Part shown: positions 1 to 5,821 of the stretch, one piece after another
Position numbering within the stretch: the stretch's first letter is position 1
How the letters are laid out: the number at the start of each line of letters is the position of its first letter
Assembly (NCBI GenBank): GCA_913057845.1
Contig: CAJXPC010000065.1
Coordinates: 1-8,241 of the forward strand
Length of the DNA: 8,241 nucleotides
Reading direction: 5' to 3'
Source: an uncultured Pseudomonadota bacterium
GTDB lineage: Bacteria > Pseudomonadota > Gammaproteobacteria > Burkholderiales > Eutrophovitaceae
The notes under the pieces: generated by a model
The model's database searches: none
Told to the model about the DNA's origin: nothing
What the model saw: only the letters and a program-made list of their open reading frames with translations
Translations under genes and position numbers: made by a program

Positions 1-47
1 CTACACCTCTCTATTCGTCGGCAGCGTCAGATGTGTATAAGAGACAG
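1..47 (+). other. Nextera i5-side library adapter (not genomic)
   Basis: Synthetic sequence. Bases 1-6 (CTACAC) match the end of the Illumina P5 oligo, 7-14 (CTCTCTAT) match a standard Nextera i5 index, 15-28 match the read-1 adapter (TCGTCGGCAGCGTC), and 29-47 are the 19-bp Tn5 mosaic end AGATGTGTATAAGAGACAG. Genomic sequence begins at 48. It should be trimmed; it is not a natural transposon end. Confidence 0.98.
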
Positions 48-63
48 CTATTGATTTTTGCAT
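48..63 (-). CDS. Possible start of a fifth operon gene, cut by adapter
   Basis: On the minus strand, 60 bp past the stop of the ATPase gene, an ATG at 63-61 opens a frame reading M-Q-K-S-I before the insert ends. An AAGGA sequence lies about nine bases upstream of the ATG, a usable though long ribosome-binding spacing. The position, same strand and close downstream of a transporter operon, suits another operon member. Only five codons are visible, so no product can be assigned and the ATG may be chance. Confidence 0.3.
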
Positions 64-80
64 GAAGATTGTTCCTTTTT

Positions 81-94
81 TTTATTCGAATAAA
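81..94. repeat. AT-rich 14-bp perfect palindrome
   Basis: TTTATTCGAATAAA is a perfect palindrome in the short gap after the ATPase stop codon. It could be a weak hairpin or a protein-binding site ahead of the possible next gene at 63. It has no GC-rich stem, so it is a poor intrinsic terminator, and an AT-rich palindrome of this size can arise by chance. Confidence 0.3.
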
Positions 95-122
95 TTGAAA
101 GAACTTTGTGGGCGTAACTCTT

Positions 123-1226
123 CTAAATCGAAAACTCGGTGTCCTTGTCAATCAGTACGCAACGATTGACATCTACATTGAGTGTGAGATTGGATTCATT
201 TTGTCGTATGTCTCGAGGGCTAAGCTCGGCCACGGCTGTAACCTGACCAATCTTAAATGAAACATAAGTGCGGGCCCCGGTTGGTTGGACAAGATCAATG
301 TTTACTTCGATCGTTGTCCCCGAACCTTCAGGTTTTCGTTCGTTATTGAGGCTAAAGTGCTCTGGGCGAATGCCAATTAATATATTGCTGCCAACGTATT
401 TCCCGATTCTTTGTGAAACATTCTCAGGTATTTTTAGTTGTGTAGCAGTGTTCTCTAATATGAGGGCATACCCTGACCCTTGGGTAACGATGCGTGCTGT
501 GATGAAGTTCATTGATGGTGAGCCTAGAAATCCCGCAACATATTTTGTTTTGGGCCGATCATATAAATCTGAAGGTGATCCTTGTTGTTCAATTTTTCCA
601 TCGCGTATCAATACGATTCTATCCGCCATCGTCATGGCTTCAATTTGGTCATGGGTGACGTAAATCATAGTTTTCCCAAGCTCTTTGTGAAGCCGCTTTA
701 TTTCCCCACGCATTTCATCGCGAAGTTGAGCATCAAGGTTTGATAATGGCTCATCGAAGAGATAGATGCGAGCCTCCCTAACGATGGCTCGACCAATCGC
801 CACACGTTGAAGCTGCCCTCCCGAGAGCTGTCGAGGGTACCTGTCTAGCAAATGATCGATCGATAGCATTTTTGAAACATGATCGACCTTTTTAGAAATC
901 TCTGTTTTCTCTACTTTTCTTGCCCGTAAACCAAAGGCAATATTGTCGAAAATCTTCATATAAGGGTAGAGCGCATAGTTTTGGAAAACCATCGCGATAT
1001 CTCTATCTTTGGGTGCCAAGTCATTAACTGTCTGACCGCTAATCTGAACCGTCCCTTGGTCAATTTCCTCAAGTCCGGCAATGGTTCTCAGTAATGTACT
1101 TTTGCCACAACCAGATTGCCCAACCAATACGGTAAATTCCCCGCTTGGAATTTCAAGATCAATACCTTTTACGGCATGCATTGATCCGTAATATTTATGT
1201 AAACCACTTATCCGTAAGTCAGCCAT
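123..1226 (-). CDS. ABC importer ATP-binding protein (CUT1, MalK/UgpC type)
   Basis: Cytoplasmic ATPase that powers the importer encoded just upstream. All motifs of an active nucleotide-binding domain are present in the 367-residue product: Walker A GQSGCGKST (36-44), Q-loop Q82 in FQNYALYP, signature LSGGQ (134-138), Walker B IYLFDEP (154-160), D-loop LSNLD (161-165) and switch histidine H192. Residues from about 240 to the end, including IGIRPEHF, form the TOBE/OB-type C-terminal domain of the MalK/UgpC/MsmK group, and the length is normal for it. The gene is the last complete one of the binding protein-permease-permease-ATPase set, 37 bp after permease 2. A purine-rich stretch (AGAAAGAAG) precedes the ATG. 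In this family the ATPase is often shared by several importers and says little about substrate, so ugpC is not assigned. Confidence 0.95.
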   Translation of the reverse strand: MADLRISGLHKYYGSMHAVKGIDLEIPSGEFTVLVGQSGCGKSTLLRTIAGLEEIDQGTVQISGQTVNDLAPKDRDIAMVFQNYALYPYMKIFDNIAFGLRARKVEKTEISKKVDHVSKMLSIDHLLDRYPRQLSGGQLQRVAIGRAIVREARIYLFDEPLSNLDAQLRDEMRGEIKRLHKELGKTMIYVTHDQIEAMTMADRIVLIRDGKIEQQGSPSDLYDRPKTKYVAGFLGSPSMNFITARIVTQGSGYALILENTATQLKIPENVSQRIGKYVGSNILIGIRPEHFSLNNERKPEGSGTTIEVNIDLVQPTGARTYVSFKIGQVTAVAELSPRDIRQNESNLTLNVDVNRCVLIDKDTEFSI

Positions 1227-1263
1227 CTAACTTCTTTCTTTTTGAATCGGTTGAAAAGTTACT

Positions 1264-2094
1264 TCATCCTTTGACTGCGCCAAGCGAAATGCCTCTGACG
1301 AGATACTTCTGCATGAACGCCACGATAAAGAAAATGGGAAGAGTGCCAAGTACTGACATTGCTGAGATCTTCCCCCAAAAATTGGATTGGCCACCAAAAT
1401 AATGTGTTACTTGCACGGTATACGTGGCTACTTCAGTTCTGGTGAGTACAAGGGCGAAAATAAAATCGTTCCACGCAAAGACAAACGTAAAGATAGCTGT
1501 CGCAAACAACCCTGCACGACACATCGGAAAAATAACTTTCCAAAGTACTTGCCATCTTGTGTATCCGTCGACAAGGGCGGCGTGTTCTAGTGATATGGGG
1601 ATGTCGAGTATGTAACCGCGCATCATCCAAATGACATAGGGCAGGTTGAACGCTGTATAGAGCAGTATTAATCCAAAATAAGTGTCGACCAAACCAAACC
1701 AAACATAGAGAATAAAAACAGGGAACACGATTGCGATGGGAGGGATCATGCGTTGTGAGATGATCCAGTTTGCAAGGTGATTGCCACCTGTTTTGAAGCG
1801 GACGATGCTGTAAGCACAAGTTGTTCCTAGAAGCATAGCGAAGACGGTGCTCGTGCCGGCAACAATCAAGCTATTTCCAACGGTGGCCGCATCACCATCT
1901 TTAAATAAAACGGCATAATTGCTGAACTGTAAGCTCTCTGGCCACCACACTGGAGGATAAGCGTAAATTTCGTCAGCAGTCTTAAAAGAAATCATGAACA
2001 ACCAGTAAATTGGGAATAAGAATAAGATCGTTAATGCAACCGCTCCAGCCAGTCTTAATCCGGTTTTAAAGTTTTTTTTAAATTTTGCATTCAT
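1264..2094 (-). CDS. ABC importer inner-membrane permease 2 (MalG-like)
   Basis: Second transmembrane subunit of a CUT1 importer (binding-protein-dependent transport family, MalG/UgpE/LacG type), 276 residues, the usual size. Hydrophobic segments fit six membrane helices, roughly 14-37, 73-98, 112-134, 138-158, 194-216 and 244-264. The cytoplasmic EAA loop that docks on the ATPase is at about 170-190 (EHAALVDGYTRWQ, then KVIFP), with the conserved DG at 176-177. The ending SLGAVKG is typical of MalG-like permeases. Its ATG overlaps the stop of permease 1 in an ATGA tetranucleotide (2091-2094), indicating translational coupling and one-to-one synthesis of the permease pair. Substrate specificity cannot be read from it. 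Confidence 0.93.
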   Translation of the reverse strand: MNAKFKKNFKTGLRLAGAVALTILFLFPIYWLFMISFKTADEIYAYPPVWWPESLQFSNYAVLFKDGDAATVGNSLIVAGTSTVFAMLLGTTCAYSIVRFKTGGNHLANWIISQRMIPPIAIVFPVFILYVWFGLVDTYFGLILLYTAFNLPYVIWMMRGYILDIPISLEHAALVDGYTRWQVLWKVIFPMCRAGLFATAIFTFVFAWNDFIFALVLTRTEVATYTVQVTHYFGGQSNFWGKISAMSVLGTLPIFFIVAFMQKYLVRGISLGAVKG

Positions 2095-3002
2095 CTGGAT
2101 AATTCAACCTTTCTCAAAGCACCTATGACTACGAAAGAGAGGATGATAATGATGAGTAAGGCTACTGCTCCGGTATAGCTCGTCTCAAATTGTTGGAAGC
2201 CTTTTACGTAAGTGAAGGTGGATATGGTTTCAGTCATGGTGCCTGGCCCTCCCTTGGTTAGAGCCCAGACGATGTCAAAGAGTCGGAAAAGGTCCAATCC
2301 TCTAATTAGAATTGCCACCGCCATTACAGGCCAAATACTGGGTAGTGTGATTTTAGTGAATATCATCCAGTAACTTGCTCCGTCAATCGCAGCAGCTTCA
2401 AGTTGGGCCTTGTCTACCGCCGAGAGTGCTGCGAGCAGTAGTAAGAACATAAAGGGTGTCCATTGCCATACCTCCGCTAAGAAAATTGCGGGATACACTA
2501 ATGTCGGATTGATAGTCCATAACAGTGTCAGTTCTTCTCCCATGAACCAGTTGATAATTTGATTGATGGGTCCGAATCGATTGTCGAGGAGCAACGACCA
2601 AGTGGCGCCAGAGACGATTGGTGCGACTACAACCGGGAGTACTAATAAGGCTATGAATATTTGTCGACCCGGCAATTTTTCGATGAATAACTGCGCCATA
2701 AAGAGGCCGAGGAAAAGTTCAATAGGGAGTGCGATGACGGTAAACATCACGGTATGGAATAAGGCACCCCAAAATCTTGTGTCGTCGGCAATCGCGACGT
2801 AGTTTTTAATGCCATGGAAGCTCGTGTCATTATCCATCATGGTTATCCCTTGGAAGCTAACAACAAGGGTATAAACAAGGGGAAAGAGGCCAATGATCAG
2901 CAGGATGATGATCGATGGGGCAATCAGTTGATATTTAAAGCCGAGTTTTCTAATTTTAGGCAATGACAATTTTTTTAACATAGTCACGTCATCTGCTGGC
3001 AT
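2091..3002 (-). CDS. ABC importer inner-membrane permease 1 (MalF/UgpA-like)
   Basis: First transmembrane subunit of the importer, 303 residues, of the MalF/UgpA/LacF type without the large periplasmic loop of Escherichia coli MalF. Predicted helices lie near 27-50, 83-107, 115-138, 168-192, 222-245 and 275-297. The EAA motif that contacts the ATPase is at 202-221 (EAAAIDGASYW, then KITLP). The segment VWALTKGGPGTMTETIST (about 245-262) is a hallmark of this subfamily. Start choice is uncertain: M1 (3002) and M8 (2981) are both in frame and neither has a convincing Shine-Dalgarno sequence. M8 (MLKKLSLPKIRK) is a plausible alternative, which would shorten the protein to 296 residues. Confidence 0.93.
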   Translation of the reverse strand: MPADDVTMLKKLSLPKIRKLGFKYQLIAPSIIILLIIGLFPLVYTLVVSFQGITMMDNDTSFHGIKNYVAIADDTRFWGALFHTVMFTVIALPIELFLGLFMAQLFIEKLPGRQIFIALLVLPVVVAPIVSGATWSLLLDNRFGPINQIINWFMGEELTLLWTINPTLVYPAIFLAEVWQWTPFMFLLLLAALSAVDKAQLEAAAIDGASYWMIFTKITLPSIWPVMAVAILIRGLDLFRLFDIVWALTKGGPGTMTETISTFTYVKGFQQFETSYTGAVALLIIIILSFVVIGALRKVELSR

Positions 3003-3051
3003 TACGCCGAGTTAAGAAAAGCTAATCAAAATTTTTTCTGGTTCAAAGGAA

Positions 3052-3084
3052 ATTAGGGGGCTCACTAAGTGTGAGCCCCCTAAT
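3052..3084 (-). terminator. Strong hairpin between binding-protein and permease genes
   Basis: ATTAGGGGGCTCAC (3052-3065) is the exact reverse complement of GTGAGCCCCCTAAT (3071-3084), with a 5-base loop, giving a 14-bp perfect stem. In the minus-strand transcript it starts 23 bases after the binding-protein stop and is followed by TTCCTTT, a broken U-tract. Expected roles are partial termination or protection of the upstream mRNA from 3' exonucleases, either of which gives more binding protein than membrane subunits, as known for malE-malF intergenic structures. The imperfect U-tract suggests an attenuator rather than a full stop, since the downstream genes have no evident promoter. Confidence 0.8.
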
Positions 3085-3107
3085 GTGAACCATATTAGAT
3101 CACCGTC

Positions 3108-4625
3108 TTAGTTAGGATAAGCGCCTGATTTGGCAGCCCAACTTTCGTAAACAGTTTTTTGTTTCTCCACGCCGACCTGGGCGGTTATCTTATCCCATTC
3201 TACGGCTACGTCATCGAGAATGGTTTGAGGATTTTCACCAGCCCATAGGCGACTGATACCCTGTCTAAGTGCTTCTTCATATTTATCTGTTTGTATCAAA
3301 GATAAGTCCAACAGACCAGATTCGGCAGCGGCGCTGAGTGCGGCAAGGTACTCTTTTGCATCAGGCCATAGCGCTTGATAACCCTCATTTGTGAAGTGAG
3401 AGTCTCTGAAGGGGTCCCTTAATGCGTAAGGGAGTTGCACGCGTTCGTTACTGATTTCTTCGCTATTTAGCCACTGAATAAATAGGTAGGCTAATTCCTT
3501 ATTTTTAGATGTTGAAGCGACTGATAACGCAAACCCAGCTGCTAGCTGTGGATGTCCTCCTGGTGGCAGTGCATAGCCAACTTTGTCAGCGATTGTGGTT
3601 TTTGGAACCCAGCTCAGAGCCTCTTCATTTTCTAGATAACCGGCTGCAAACCGTCCATAAGGTGGCCAAGAAATAGTCATGGCTGATTCGCCTTTAACGA
3701 AAACTGCTAAGTTTTCGACGAAGCCGAATTTCTCTACACCCTTAGGCATGAATTTGTTTTCTGTAACCCAATCTTTGAAGACTTTAACTCCAGACGCGGA
3801 GTTGACTGTTGCTTTCATATTTGAGTCAAAGAATGTACCACCTTCGTTTCGGAATCGTTCTTGGAACATGAAATTTCCGTATCCAGGCTCTCTAAACATC
3901 GATGCGCCATAAATGCCTTCACTCTTAAGTGCATCGGTTAGAAATTGACCTGTTTGGATGAATTGCCCCCATGTGGTTGGAACAACCAAGTCTTCTCCAA
4001 ATTTATTTTTGTAGGCTGACTTTAAGTCATCACGAGCAAAAATATCTTTACGGTAGTACATGAGGAATACATCGCCATCGTCAGGGAACCCGAAAATCTT
4101 CCCATCAACGGTCATCTGATTATCTCGATAGGTCGATGCGATAGTTTGCAATTCCCCTCGATATCCAAATTTGTCCACATAGGAGTCTAATTGCTCCAAT
4201 GCGCCCGCTTGTGCCAAGTCAGGCATCCATGCTGGAATGACGTTTAGTGCATCGTAAGCGCCCGTGTTGGCACGATGCTCTTGCATGATTTTGGTGAACA
4301 TTTCTGAAGTGGGCACTTCAACCACTTCGATTTTGCAGCCTGTTTCTTCCTCCCACTTTGGGCCAGAGAAGTTTTTAGGATCGAGAGACTGAAGTCCGGC
4401 TTCCCAGACGATCGTAATTGTCTTGCCATCCTGGCAGAGCGGTTTTGCAGCTTCAACTGCAATTTGTGCAGCATTCTTTCCTTCGGTTGAAATGGGGCCA
4501 GACGTACTTTGCTCCGTATCGTTCCCGCAGCCAAACATCGATAGGGTCAACACGGCAACTGTTGACCATGCGAGCGGTTTCAGTAGGTGACGGGTTTTGA
4601 AAATTTCTAATCCGGTGGTGCTCAT
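3108..4625 (-). CDS. ABC importer solute-binding lipoprotein (family 1)
   Basis: Captures the transported solute outside the inner membrane and delivers it to the two permeases. The 505-residue product has a basic N-terminus and hydrophobic core (about 18-32) ending in SMFGC, so Cys33 could be a lipid-anchored first residue; the lipobox is imperfect (M-F-G before the Cys), and ordinary cleavage remains possible. The mature part has features of CUT1 family-1 binding proteins: WEEETGCKIEVVEVP (about 91-105), then VDGKIFGFPDDGDVFLMYYRKDIF, and late on GFALSVASTSKNKELAYLFIQWL. It is longer than the common 400-450 residues. The ATG has a strong Shine-Dalgarno AAGGGGG five bases upstream. First gene of the importer operon, facing the hydratase gene. 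The family transports mono- and oligosaccharides, polyols and glycerol-3-phosphate; the ligand here is unknown. Confidence 0.93.
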   Translation of the reverse strand: MSTTGLEIFKTRHLLKPLAWSTVAVLTLSMFGCGNDTEQSTSGPISTEGKNAAQIAVEAAKPLCQDGKTITIVWEAGLQSLDPKNFSGPKWEEETGCKIEVVEVPTSEMFTKIMQEHRANTGAYDALNVIPAWMPDLAQAGALEQLDSYVDKFGYRGELQTIASTYRDNQMTVDGKIFGFPDDGDVFLMYYRKDIFARDDLKSAYKNKFGEDLVVPTTWGQFIQTGQFLTDALKSEGIYGASMFREPGYGNFMFQERFRNEGGTFFDSNMKATVNSASGVKVFKDWVTENKFMPKGVEKFGFVENLAVFVKGESAMTISWPPYGRFAAGYLENEEALSWVPKTTIADKVGYALPPGGHPQLAAGFALSVASTSKNKELAYLFIQWLNSEEISNERVQLPYALRDPFRDSHFTNEGYQALWPDAKEYLAALSAAAESGLLDLSLIQTDKYEEALRQGISRLWAGENPQTILDDVAVEWDKITAQVGVEKQKTVYESWAAKSGAYPN

Positions 4626-4660
4626 ACATTCCCCCTTGTATTAGTAATTTGAAGTTGATG

Positions 4661-4676
4661 TTTCATGCTTGTGAAA
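4661..4676. promoter_or_regulatory. Possible operator: TTTCA-N6-TGAAA inverted repeat
   Basis: TTTCATGCTTGTGAAA has 5-bp arms around a 6-base spacer, spanning 16 bp. It lies in the leader of the importer transcript, centred 18 bp from the palindrome at 4682-4691. The arms are short, so chance is quite possible. Confidence 0.25.
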
Positions 4677-4681
4677 TGCGA

Positions 4682-4691
4682 CAAACGTTTG
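4682..4691. promoter_or_regulatory. Candidate LacI-family operator (CAAACGTTTG)
   Basis: A perfect 10-bp palindrome centred on CG. LacI/GalR-family operators commonly have an even-length palindrome with a central CG flanked by A/T-rich half-sites of the AAACGTTT kind, and these regulators often control CUT1 sugar importers. It lies just downstream of the candidate importer -10 box, where bound repressor would block transcription. Assignment rests on form and place only. Confidence 0.4.
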
Positions 4692-4712
4692 AACTCAACT
4701 TTGTTTAATTTA

Positions 4713-4742
4713 ATTATTTTTATAATTGAGGCTAAAAGACAA
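4713..4742 (-). promoter_or_regulatory. Candidate sigma-70 promoter of the importer operon
   Basis: Read on the minus strand, TTGTCT (plus 4737-4742; 4 of 6 consensus matches) is followed after 18 bases by AATAAT (plus 4713-4718; 5 of 6). Transcription would start near 4706, about 80 bases before the binding-protein ATG, in a very AT-rich stretch. Another -35-like TTGACG lies further upstream on this strand (plus 4791-4796) but lacks a good -10 at a suitable distance. Confidence 0.35.
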
Positions 4743-4745
4743 AAA

Positions 4746-4756
4746 AACTTAGTGTT
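4746..4756 (+). repeat. 11-nt direct repeat AACTTAGTGTT, copy 1
   Basis: This word recurs exactly at 5776-5786, in the other upstream region of the plus-strand genes. Here it lies 148 bp before the hydratase start and immediately upstream of the candidate importer -35 box (minus strand). A shared regulator site is possible. Confidence 0.35.
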
Positions 4757-4890
4757 GTCTTGGGAATTATCTTTACCGTATTTGAGTGATACGTCAAGCT
4801 ACCCCATTGATTGCGTCCGATAGGATTGGGGTTCGGTCTTCATGATTTGAGGTACTCTCGAGTCAATTGATGAGGTTTTAGCTTAAAGAG

Positions 4891-4896
4891 GGAGGT
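4891..4896 (+). promoter_or_regulatory. Ribosome-binding site that fixes a TTG start
   Basis: GGAGGT lies eight bases before the TTG at 4905. An in-frame TAG at 4896-4898 rules out any earlier start, and the next in-frame ATG (4968) would remove a family-typical N-terminal helix, so TTG is the best-supported start of the hydratase gene. Confidence 0.8.
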
Positions 4897-4904
4897 AGGA
4901 CGCC

Positions 4905-5699
4905 TTGAAAGATTTTGAAAGATTATCTCAGGCGGCTCTTATTTTGGCGTCGCAACGTAAAGGCTTGATGCCGATAAAGCCACTTCCGCAGAAGTTGCAG
5001 CCAGCCAATGAGGCGGAGGGCTACGTGTTGCAGGGATGCGTGAATCAGCTGCTTCAGCGGGATTTGGGGCCGATCGTTGGGTACAAGATTGGGTGTACGA
5101 CGCCTGTGATGCAAAAATTCCTCGGCATTCCGACTCCCTGCGCTGGAGAGGTTTTTTCCCGGGCGGTGCTGGCCGGTCACGGAACAGTGCCCAGAAATGC
5201 CTTTAGATGCATTGGGGTGGAGTGTGAAATTGTGGTCTCTATTTCAGAAACCCTTTCTCCTGATGATTATTCTGAGGAAAATTTTTCCCCAATGGATGTC
5301 ATCGGATCCATGATGGTAGGGATGGAAATTGTTGATGACCGTTACGAACATTACGGGTCTTTAGGGGTGCCAACGTTGATCGCTGATAATTTTTTTAACA
5401 GTGGTTGCGTACTTGGTAATGCATTTACGTGTTGGGATACATTAAATTTCAATGATTTATCAGGTGTCACCCGAGTGAACGGGGTTGCTTTGGGAGAAGG
5501 ACGCGGCGCTCTGATTATGGGGTCCCCATTAAATGCGCTTCGTTGGTTTGTTAAATCCATGATGAGTCGTGGTTTGACCGTCCAGGAAGGGCAATTTGTC
5601 ATGCTTGGTAGCGTCGTTGAGACCAAATGGCTAGAGGCGGGAGATTTTGCTGAGGTCGAGATTGACGCGCTGGGTTCGGTGAGTCTAGCGGTTGAATAG
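4905..5699 (+). CDS. 2-keto-4-pentenoate hydratase / FAH-family enzyme
   Basis: Cytoplasmic metal-dependent enzyme of the MhpD/DmpE/DmpH branch of the fumarylacetoacetate hydrolase superfamily; characterised relatives hydrate 2-hydroxypenta-2,4-dienoate or decarboxylate 4-oxalocrotonate. The 264-residue product has the usual length. Visible hallmarks are GYKIGCTTPVMQKFLGIP (about 59-76, with conserved K61), GVECEIVV with E106 and E108, and GMEIVDDRY with E141; these three glutamates match the Mg/Mn ligands known in MhpD. ADNFFNSGCVLG (160-171) and GSPLNALRWFV follow, the latter where relatives have a GxPxxAxxWLA-like motif. It starts with TTG. No aromatic ring-cleavage genes are nearby; the partners are a CUT1 importer and two dioxygenases, so its real substrate may be another 2-keto acid, for example from sugar-acid breakdown. 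Family assignment is firm, reaction is not. Confidence 0.87.
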   Translation: MKDFERLSQAALILASQRKGLMPIKPLPQKLQPANEAEGYVLQGCVNQLLQRDLGPIVGYKIGCTTPVMQKFLGIPTPCAGEVFSRAVLAGHGTVPRNAFRCIGVECEIVVSISETLSPDDYSEENFSPMDVIGSMMVGMEIVDDRYEHYGSLGVPTLIADNFFNSGCVLGNAFTCWDTLNFNDLSGVTRVNGVALGEGRGALIMGSPLNALRWFVKSMMSRGLTVQEGQFVMLGSVVETKWLEAGDFAEVEIDALGSVSLAVE

Positions 5700-5730
5700 C
5701 TGCTCCCATCAAACCCGCCCTAGTATATTC

Positions 5731-5760
5731 TTGACTTTTAGGTTGGATCGTTATTATCGT
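5731..5760 (+). promoter_or_regulatory. Candidate promoter upstream of first PhyH gene
   Basis: TTGACT (5731-5736; 5 of 6) and TATCGT (5755-5760; 4 of 6) are spaced by 18 bases in the 122-bp gap after the hydratase gene. Transcription would start near 5767. This would let the dioxygenase pair be expressed apart from the hydratase, although no terminator separates them and read-through is likely. Confidence 0.35.
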
Positions 5761-5775
5761 GTGTTTTGAGTCTTT

Positions 5776-5786
5776 AACTTAGTGTT
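5776..5786 (+). repeat. 11-nt direct repeat AACTTAGTGTT, copy 2
   Basis: Exact copy of the word at 4746-4756, same orientation, ending 35 bp before the GTG of the first dioxygenase gene and just downstream of the candidate promoter, a place where a repressor could act. Confidence 0.35.
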
Positions 5787-5812
5787 CGAGAATAAGGCAT
5801 TACTTTAACTAT

Positions 5813-5816
5813 GGAG
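5813..5816 (+). promoter_or_regulatory. Ribosome-binding site supporting a GTG start
   Basis: GGAG lies five bases before the GTG at 5822. The frame is open back to a TAG at 5780-5782 but holds no usual start codon before the GTG. The ATG at 5811 is in another frame. Confidence 0.65.
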
Positions 5817-5821
5817 CTTGG

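Larger units (their letters stand above)
4626..4904. promoter_or_regulatory. Divergent control region, importer versus catabolic genes
   Basis: 279 bp without a gene lie between the start codons of the binding-protein gene (minus) and the hydratase gene (plus). Both transcripts must begin here, so one regulator could control uptake and catabolism together. It holds a candidate importer promoter, two inverted repeats near the importer side and one copy of an 11-nt direct repeat, each listed separately. I found no convincing sigma-70 promoter for the plus strand. No regulator gene is in the window. Confidence 0.7.

Noticed and set aside
29..47. Mosaic-end sequences at both edges suggesting a Tn5-like mobile element
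   Set aside because: They are joined to Illumina index and primer sequences and flank the whole fragment, so they come from library preparation.
268..663. Open frame of 131 codons on the plus strand
   Set aside because: It is antisense to the ATPase gene, has no ribosome-binding site and a composition unlike a protein domain; it is a shadow of a strongly supported gene.
123..1226. Naming the importer as the glycerol-3-phosphate system (ugpBAEC)
   Set aside because: The ATPase group is shared by many sugar importers, and neither the binding protein nor the context shows a glycerol-3-phosphate marker such as a phosphodiesterase gene.
1433..1819. Open frame of 128 codons on the minus strand within permease 2
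   Set aside because: Out-of-frame shadow rich in Cys, His and Arg; the overlapping permease frame carries all family motifs.
4768..4785. Possible plus-strand promoter for the hydratase gene
   Set aside because: TATCTT has no -35 at the right distance, and TTGTCT to TATTTG has a weak -10; neither is convincing.
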